This document shows, one piece after another, positions 56,997 through 64,000 of a stretch of 64,000 bases of DNA. A program made the translations under genes and the position numbers. The notes below the pieces were generated by a model that searched no databases, was not told where the DNA came from, and was given only the letters and a program-made list of their open reading frames with translations. This DNA is from Okapia johnstoni (taxonomy: Eukaryota; Chordata; Mammalia; Artiodactyla; Giraffidae): positions 19,366,230 through 19,430,229 of the forward strand of contig CM044317.1 in assembly GCA_024291935.2 (NCBI GenBank). The letters run 5' to 3'. Numbering within the stretch: position 1 is the stretch's first letter; each line of letters begins with the position of its first letter.

Positions 56997-59455
56997 TTTT
57001 TTTTTTTATTTTAGTTGGGGGCTAATTACTTTACAATATTGTAGTAGTTTTTGCCATACATTGACATGAATCAGCCATGGGTTCACATGTGCTCCCCCTC
57101 CCGAACCCTCCTCCCACCTCCCTCCCCTTCCCATCCCTCTGTGTCATCCCAACGCTCCATCCCTGAGCATCCGTCCCATGCATAAAACATGGAATGGTGT
57201 TCCGCTTCACATATGACAATATACATGTTTCAATGTTATTGTCCCAGAACGTCCCACCCTCACCTTCTCCCTCAGAGTCCACAGGACTGTTCTATGCATC
57301 TGTGTCTCTTATTCTGTCTCACATATAGGGTTACCATTACCATCTTTCAAATTCCATATACATGCATTAGTATACTGTATTGGTGCTTTTCTTTCTGGCT
57401 CACTTCACTCTGTATAATGGGCTCCAGTTTCATCCATCTCAATAGAACCGATTCAAATGTATTTTTTTTAATGGCTGAGTAATATTCCATTGTGTATATG
57501 TACCACAGCTTCCTTATCCATTCATCTGCCGATGGACATCTAGGTTGCTTCCATGTCCTGGCTATTGTAAACAGTGCTGCGATGAACATTGGGGTACACG
57601 CATCTCTTTTAATTCTGGTTTCCTCGGTGTGTATGCCTAGCAGTGGGATTGCTGGGTCATATGGCAGTTCTATTCCCAGTTTTTTAAGGAATCTCCACAC
57701 TGTTCTTCATAGTGGCTGTACTAGTTTGCATTCCCACCAACAGTGTAAGAGGGTTCCCTTTTCTCCACACCCTCTCCAGCATTTATTGCTTGTAGACTTT
57801 TGGATAGCAGCCATTCTGACTGGTGTGTAATGGTACCTCATTGTGGTTTTGATTTGCGTTTCTCTAATAATGAGTGATGTTGAGCATCTTTTCATGTGTT
57901 TGTTAGCCATCTGTATGTCTTCTTTGGAGAAATGTCTGTTTAGTTCTTTGGCCCATTTTTTGATTGGGTCATTTATTTTTCTGGAATTCAGCTGCAAGAG
58001 TTGCTTGTATATTTTTGAGATTAATTGTTTGTCTGTTGCTTCGTTTGCTATTATTTTCTCCCATTCTGAAGGCTGTCTTTTCACCTTGCTCCTAGTTTCC
58101 TTTGTTGTGCAAAAGCTTTTAATTTTAATTAGGTCCCATTTGTTTATTTTTGCTTTTATTTCCAATATTCTGGGGGGTGGGTCATGGAGGATCCTGCTGT
58201 GATTTATGTCGGAGAGTGTTTTGCCTATGTTTTCCTCTAGGAGTTTTATAGTTTCTGGTCTTACATTTAGATCTTTAATCCATTTTGAGTTTATTTTTGT
58301 GTATGGTGTTAGGAAGTGTTCTAGTTTCATTCTTTTACAAGTGGTTGACCAGTTTTCCCAGCACCACTTGTTAAAGAGATTGTCTTTTCTCCATTGTATA
58401 CTCTTGCCTCCTTTGTCGAAGATAAGGTGCCCATAGGTGCGTGGGTTTATCTCTGGGCTTTCTATTTTGTTCCATTGATCTATATTTCTATCCTTGTGCC
58501 AGTACCACACTGTCTTGATGACTGTGGCTTTGTAGTAGAGCTTGAAGTCAGGCAGGTTGATTCCTCCAGTTCCATTCTTCTTTCTCAAGATTGCTTTGGC
58601 TATTCGAGGTTTCTTATACTTCCATACAAATTGTGAAATGATTTGTTCTAGTTCTGTGAAAAATATCATTGGTAGCTTGATAGGGATTGCATTGAATCTA
58701 TAGATTGCTTTGGGTAGTATACTCATTTTCACTATATTAATTCTTCCAATCCATGAACACGGTATATTCCTCCATCTGTTTGTGTCCTCTTTGATTTCTT
58801 TCATCAGTGTTTTATAGTTTTCTATATATGTCTTTTGTTTCTTTAGGTAGAAATATTCCTAAGTATTTTATTCTTTTTGTTGCAATGGTGAATGGTATTG
58901 TTTCCTTAATTTCTCTTTCTGTTTTCTCATTATTGGTGTATAGGAATGCAAGGGATTTCTGTGTGTTAATTTTGTATCCTGCAACTTTGCTATATTCATT
59001 GATTAGCTCTAGTAGTTTTCTGGTAGAATCTTTAGGGTTTTCTATGTAGAGGATCATGTCATCTGCAAACAGTGAGAGTTTTACTTCTTCTTTTCCTATC
59101 TGGATTCCTTTTATTTCTTTTTCCGCTCTGATTGCTGTGGCCAAAACTTCCAAAACTATGTTGAATAGTAGTGGTGAAAGTGGGCATCCTTGCCTTGTTC
59201 CTGACTTTAGGGGAAATGCTTTCAGTTTTTCACCATTGAGGATAATGTTTGCTGTGGGTTTGTCATATATAGCTTTTATTATGTTGAGGTATGTTCCTTC
59301 TATTCCTGCTTTCTGGGGAGTTTTTTATCATAAATGGATGTTGAATTTTGTCAAAGGCTTTTTCTGCATCTATTGAGATAATCATATTGTTCTTATCTTT
59401 CAATTTGTTAATGTGGTGAATTACATTGATTGATTTGCGGATGTTAAAGAAACCT
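56997..59455 (-). mobile_element. L1 LINE (ruminant L1-BT type), 5'-truncated, minus strand
   Basis: A 2.46-kb L1 with a poly-T (reversed tail) at 56997 and a 15-bp duplication TAAGCAAGACAAATT at 56982-56996 and 59456-59470. Read in reverse it starts inside the RT domain: a motif A stretch ([15 protein letters not shown]) near 59370, FADD (motif C) at 59069-59058, then the thumb and C-terminal region to the ORF2 end at 57347. The frame 58804-57347 is open apart from one stop at 57709-57707. A frameshift lies at about 58805-58830, and at least one more lies upstream. Little decay, so it is a relatively recent insertion, but dead. Confidence 0.97.
57347..58804 (-). pseudogene. L1 ORF2 C-terminal region, one internal stop
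   Basis: 365 codons ([18 protein letters not shown] at the start, [20 protein letters not shown] at the end) are followed by TGA at 57709-57707 where the family has TGG (W). The same frame then continues 57700-57347 ([20 protein letters not shown] ... [15 protein letters not shown]). The cysteine-rich C-terminal motif (C..C.....H....C) is intact. The region is part of the L1 at 56997-59455 and not a cellular gene. Confidence 0.95.
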
Positions 59456-59470
59456 TAAGCAAGACAAATT

Positions 59471-60247
59471 AACCAGGCTTGTCACTTCAGATATTTCACT
59501 GGAGTGGGAAATAATCCATTGATCCTGAAGATCAGTTTGCCTCTGCTCCTAGTAATATGACAAGGTAACTGTGGGCAGGTGAAGGGCTAGCCTAATGTTA
59601 TTATGCATTCTCTTTCCTTTATTCTCAATGTGTAAGGTCTGGCGAGAGAAAAGTCTGTGAAAACTTGCTGCCATCTCAAAGTACAAAATAATAATAATTT
59701 ACTATTATTGTGGCAAAACAAATGTCTGTTAAACATTTATTTAACATCATCTATATCATAATCCCCTGTGTTCTGGGGAAATAAGCATGACAGACAATAA
59801 ACCCTGACTCTGGGTCATTTGGGCTTACTAGACTGGTACTGCAAGGCTTAATAGAAGCATCAGTTGTAAATCTTGATGGCAGGACTCGCCGCCTTTCACA
59901 GGCTCATCTCACAGGCTGGCTCAGTTGTTTCTGGTTTTTCCCGGGGAGTGTGACACATGTGCTCAGGAATAAACTTACTAATGATCTTCTGCACCAGCTC
60001 TGCCCAGTGCCTTCTGTGAGGACACGCTCTTACTCCTGGTTTCCATAGGTGCCCCTGTCATTCTGTCAGGCTCTTCCACAGTTTCTCCATGGTTGTACGC
60101 AAGTGGGAACAAATTTTCCTCTACTCAACACAATATCACAACTGGGCTTGAAGCAGCACAGAAATAGCTCTTCCAGCTTCTACCACCACATCTTCCTAGC
60201 TAAGATGCCTGACTTCACTTCTAGAATCTGCCTGAGGGTAAGATGCC
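59471..60247. other. Unique stretch
   Basis: Nothing recognised with confidence. The frame 60049-60288 has no family signature. Confidence 0.5.
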
Positions 60248-60394
60248 CAACATTACTGAGTGCTCATATGTGCCAGGCATTGTTCTAAGCACTTTATGTG
60301 GATGAACTCATTTAAACCTCACACTAGCTTATGTTGGGGGTAGGTGTGGTCTGTGCTATTATCTTTTCCATCTTAAAGATGGGGAAAATAAGGT
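60248..60394 (-). repeat. MIR SINE fossil
   Basis: ATTACTGAGTGCTCATATGT, GTGCCAGGCATTGTTCTAAG and ACTCATTTAAACCTCACAC. Confidence 0.8.
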
Positions 60395-60965
60395 GTAGTA
60401 TGTTAGTTATCTACTGGTACACAACAATTGACCACAAAGTTAGCGGTTTAAAACAATAAATACTTATTATGTCACATTTTCTATGGGTCAGTGCATAACT
60501 TAACTGGTGCCTCTGCTTCAGGGTCTCTCATATGGCTGCAATCAAGGTGCTGGCTAAAGTTCAGGTCTCATCTGAAGTCTTGACTGGGAAAGGATCTGTT
60601 TCTGATCTCAAGTGCATAACTATTGGCAAGATTCACTTCCTTTGGGACATTGAATTGAGGGCCTTAGTTCTTAGCTGGCTGTTGTCCTGTGGACACCCTC
60701 AGTTCCCTGCCATGTGGGCCTTCCCAACAGGGTGAATTATTTCATCAAAGCAAGCAAGGGAAATAGTCTGCCAGGAAGATAAAAGTCACAATATTTGTAG
60801 CCTAATTGTGGAAGTGATAGCTCAACTCCTTTGATATATTCCATTGGTTGGAAGCAAGTCACAGTTCCTGCCCACACTCATAGGAAGAAGATTACATAAG
60901 TGTCCATACATACAAGGAGACATGAGTCATTGGGGGCCATCTGAAGGTCTGTATGCCCCCTGCAG
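60395..60965 (-). repeat. MLT1-type MaLR LTR, nearly full length
   Basis: Reversed LTR. TGTTAGTTATCTACTGGTAC is followed by GCTTCAGGGTCTCTCATATG, GGGCCTTAGTTCTTAGCTGG, GTTGGAAGCAAGTCACAGTT, then GGGGGCCATCTGAAGG. It is non-coding and no internal viral genes accompany it. Confidence 0.7.
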
Positions 60966-60989
60966 AGAGGTTAAACCAGTAACTTACTC

Positions 60990-61335
60990 TCTTATCCCTT
61001 TGGGACAGTTATAACAAAATATCACAGATTAAAGTGACTTACAAATAACAGGCATTTATTTCTTCCAGTTCTGGAGACTGGAAAGTGCAAGACCATGGCA
61101 CCAGCCGATTCAGTGCCTGGTGCCCTTCACTGTACCCTCACTTGGTGGAAAGAGCACAAAGACTGCTGTAGGGACCATTTTATAAGAACAATAATTTTAT
61201 TTGTGAGAGCTCTGCCCCCATGACTTAATCACACCTTACAGGCCCTACCGCCTAATACCATCACCTCAGGGATTGGGTTTCAAGACATGAATTTGAGTGA
61301 AGGTCACAGACATTCCATCTACTGCATTTACCCAA
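60990..61335 (-). repeat. MLT1-type MaLR LTR, second
   Basis: TTTGGGACAGTTATAACAAA, ATCACAGATTAAAGTGACTT and CTTCCAGTTCTGGAGACTGG, then TGCCCCCATGACTTAATCAC. It lies head-to-tail behind the previous LTR. Confidence 0.7.
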
Positions 61336-61604
61336 GAATTAACAACTAATAGACAATTAAGTCAGCATTTGAGTACAGGAAAACTAGCTCCAAAGGATAG
61401 TGAAATTCAAATGGACTGTAAATTAGGCTACACTCAGAACAAGGATGTACTTTTCTTTTATCATCCTTTGAATGAGTCACTAAAATAAAAGTTGCTGAAG
61501 ATAGAGGCTTTTTTGTGATTATTGATTTTTCCCCCATACAGGTTTTCAAAAAACATGAAAACAACACTATGTGACTTAAACACAATTATCTAGATTGCCG
61601 CAGG

Positions 61605-61803
61605 TTCATGGGTGCTCAGTAGTGTTCGACTCTGTGACCCCATGGACTGAAGCTCACTAGACTCCTCTGTTCATGGAATTTTCCAGGCAAGAATCCTGGA
61701 GTGGGTTGCTATTTCCTCCTCCAGGGGATCTTCCCAATCCAGGGATCAAACCAGTATATCCTGTATTGCAGGCAGATTCTCTACCACTATGCTACCTCAA
61801 AAA
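61605..61803 (-). repeat. Bov-tA SINE, minus strand
   Basis: Reversed Bov-tA with imperfect flanks TATCTAGATTGCC and TATCTAGGCTGCC. Confidence 0.93.
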
Positions 61804-61818
61804 CCTATCTAGGCTGCC

Positions 61819-62406
61819 AGGAGCTTTAAAAAAATAATCAGAATATGTGGTAAGCCTGTTTCCTTCATTTTCAGGTTGCAACAACTATTGTCTACAGCTA
61901 AGTAACAACTTAGTAACCATGGGCTTATCTGATTCCAACAACTCCCTTTGAGCCTATTTATTGTTACTAGCATGCCCTTTGACTGTAGGCATTTGACTTT
62001 GCTACCATTAAAATTGAATAGAGGGCACAGTAGGCCTGAACACTGAATAGTGAGCCTATTTATGGGGTAACTTAAAATTGGTTTCTCCCTTATATCTAAC
62101 CTATATCAAGTTTCTTTGAATAATGTGGTATTTATACATATAAATTAAATATCACCCTCAAGATGTGCTGTCAGCTTAACAAAGTTACACATATTTATTT
62201 GTAGACCATTGATATAAGACAATGTCATTATTATCCCCACCTGCAAGAAGGCTACCTGCTTATCTGCTCATGTACAAACTGTTCTACCTAGTGGTAGCTA
62301 CCTGAAATATAAATGCAACACCTTAGAGGTGCTCAAAAACCTTTTGGGAAATAGAATTATTCATTTGTTCCTTTATTTAATCATTAGACATGTATTCTGT
62401 ACACTA
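61819..62406. other. Unique stretch
   Basis: Nothing recognised. Confidence 0.5.
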
Positions 62407-62460
62407 GGGCATGCTAAGTCACTTCAGTCATGTCCAACTCTTTGCGACCCTATAGTCTGT
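62407..62460 (-). repeat. Short Bov-A end, minus strand
   Basis: GCATGCTAAGTCACTTCAGT and CATGTCCAACTCTTTGCGAC only. Confidence 0.85.
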
Positions 62461-62588
62461 ATTCTAGTAACTATACAAATAGGTCTAATTATAACTAAAA
62501 TTGTGAAACACTGAAATGCAAATGATTGATAATATCAACAGTGTCCTATACCAAGTCTGTGGTATACAGGAACAATACCTGGGTCCTT

Positions 62589-62812
62589 GTAGTTCAGTTG
62601 CTCAGTCGTGTCTGACTCTTTGGGACCCCATGGACTGCAGCATACCAGGCTTCCCTGTCCTTCACCATCTCCCAGAGTTTGCTTAAGTTCATGTCCATCA
62701 AGTCAGTGGTGCCATCCAACCATCTAATCCTCTGTCATCCCCTTTTCCTCATGCCCTCAATTTTTCTCAGCATCAAGTGGCCAAAGTATTGGAGCTTCAG
62801 CTTCAGCACCTG
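62589..62812 (-). repeat. BovB LINE 3' fragment, minus strand
   Basis: TAGTTCAGTTGCTCAGTCGT to GGAGCTTCAGCTTCAGCACC, with about 30 bases missing in the middle relative to other copies. Confidence 0.92.
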
Positions 62813-62867
62813 GGTCTTCTACTTTTTCCAAAATTCCAAGCTGCTTTGGTTCAAAGGCCCTCAATGG

Positions 62868-63076
62868 TAGTGGTTTAGTTGCCCAGTTGTGTCCAACTCT
62901 TGTGACCCCATGGACCATAGCCCACCAGGCTCCTCTGTCCATGGGATTCCCAGGCACTGGAGTGGGTTGCCATTTCCCTCTCCAGGGAATCTTTCTGACC
63001 CAGGGATTGAATCCATGTGAAAAAGTGTCTCCCGCATTGCAGGCAGATTCTTTACCACTGTGTCACCTGGGAAGAT
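62868..63076 (-). repeat. Bov-tA SINE, minus strand
   Basis: Reversed Bov-tA with a small insertion near 63018-63028. Confidence 0.93.
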
Positions 63077-64000
63077 AAAAATTCTCTTGATTATTTAAGT
63101 AAAATTGCAAGGTTGATTTGGGGTTATGAACATTATCCTTGGCAAGCTGTTTCTAAATTATCATATAATTGTATGTTATTTGTCACATTCTCCATACTTC
63201 AAATAAACTATATAGGAAATATAATTACAGCGCTTAGGTTCTAAATTCTGGCCATTAGGTGATTCAAACTGGCTCTTTCTCTCTTATAATTCCTTAGGCA
63301 CATACCATAAAAGAGGAATGGTATCCCCACTGCAGCCCCAGCTGGTAATTCTGATTGTCCCATGATTTCACAGCTGCAAATCAGCCCCCACCCTTTCACA
63401 CTTGTCTCAGGCCAGTGATGCTTTCTTTAATTAGCACATGACAAACTTGAGTCCTGATTTGTCTGTTGCTTTGGTTCCTGGGTTACCTGAGTGCAGGCTC
63501 ATCTAATTGGGAAAGAAAACCTACTTTTTAACAGTGATGCTATTTGCCTGACACTGAAAAAAGGGAAGAGCAATTTTTCTGGTTGTTGAGTTTGCTGTCT
63601 TTATCTACTGCATTTGCATTCGCTGAGAACGTCTCTCTCTTACAATTTAGTCTCGTGTCTAAGCTTTGTACCTATATTTCTGTTGTTATTTTCATTCTTA
63701 TGGTTCTTAAACCTTCTCCAACTTGAAAATGGCCTCTTAAAAAAGCCACTAAGAGCTAAGCCTGTGAGAGACAGCCTGCAGAATGTGATTTGAGGAGATG
63801 CAAGGCTGTCCTTTTTGAGAGCAGATGTGAACCAAACCTAATACTGCCCTTTCTTCCTTTTTTATTTTAAATTGTCAGGGTCGCTGTCACTTCTGTCAGT
63901 GGTTAAGTCACATAGATGATAGCTTTGTTCCAGAAGTCCAAGTCGCATACAGGTAGATAAGAGAGCTTCTGTAAGGAAATTTGTGATTCCTGGCATTCTC
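63077..64000. other. Unique stretch to the window end
   Basis: No exon, repeat or RNA gene recognised. The frame 63544-63726 has no family signature. Confidence 0.5.

Noticed and set aside
57707..58804. 365-codon open frame as a cellular gene
   Set aside because: It is the L1 ORF2 C-terminal region within an L1 bounded by a poly-T and a 15-bp target duplication.
8120..63076. Box A/box B-like motifs in many places as tRNA genes
   Set aside because: They belong to the tRNA-derived heads of Bov-tA and CHR SINEs. No cloverleaf with matched arms is present.
13700..64000. Exons of FBXO30 or another gene in the right-hand 50 kb
   Set aside because: No peptide segment with recognisable similarity and proper splice sites was found. 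FBXO30 would be expected beyond the right edge if the human gene order holds.
1..64000. A prokaryotic-type defence, biosynthetic or phage system
   Set aside because: The sequence is mammalian: introns, SINEs and LINEs, with no operons or ribosome-binding sites.

Overview
The window is nuclear DNA of a ruminant, probably a bovid. About 40 copies or fragments of BovB (an RTE-clade LINE), Bov-tA/Bov-A SINEs and CHR SINEs are scattered through it, alongside old mammalian L2, MIR, MLT1, MER20, Tigger1 and L1M fossils. Ruminants are the mammals in which abundant BovB and Bov-tA occur together. The exact species cannot be named from the sequence.

Region 1 (1 to about 11.7 kb, perhaps to 13.7 kb) is the 3' end of SHPRH, read on the + strand. 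SHPRH is the SNF2-type helicase and E3 ubiquitin ligase of the replication-stress (PCNA polyubiquitylation) pathway. Five coding exons are visible: 4923-5015, 5689-5775, 6520-6698, 10027-10107 and 11497-11593 (stop TGA). All are joined by GT/AG sites in a continuous frame. They encode the C-terminal helicase lobe with motifs V and VI and the acidic C-terminus. The RING and the N-terminal lobe lie upstream of the window. Several possible poly(A) signals follow.

The most interesting signal lies inside these exons. The first four visible exons total exactly 440 nt, the published size of human circ-SHPRH. Read as a circle they contain an open frame of exactly 146 codons. It starts at the ATG inside a TGATGA motif (4963-4968), crosses the back-splice junction out of the linear frame, and stops at the TGA overlapping its own start. 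Lineage-specific BovB-type repeats lie in opposite orientations in the two introns flanking this exon block.

Region 2 (about 13.7-64 kb) holds no gene that I can support. It is intergenic DNA built from repeats and unique AT-rich spacer. Notable are a 2.46-kb 5'-truncated L1 with a nearly open ORF2 C-terminal half and a 15-bp target duplication (56997-59455), a 1.9-kb BovB (47497-49408), several BovB insertions with target duplications, and an internally deleted Tigger1 with both ends preserved and a SINE inside it (41173-42037). There is also a three-level nest of Bov-tA in MLT1 in L1M (20735-21945), a short fragment matching the 5' end of U2 snRNA (36022-36051), and long GT, CT and poly-C runs. 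In human the neighbour beyond the SHPRH 3' end is FBXO30, as I recall; no exon of it was recognised here.

Most open frames in the window are pieces of BovB, L1 or SINE sequence and are not genes. No prokaryotic system, CRISPR array or intact viral gene is present.
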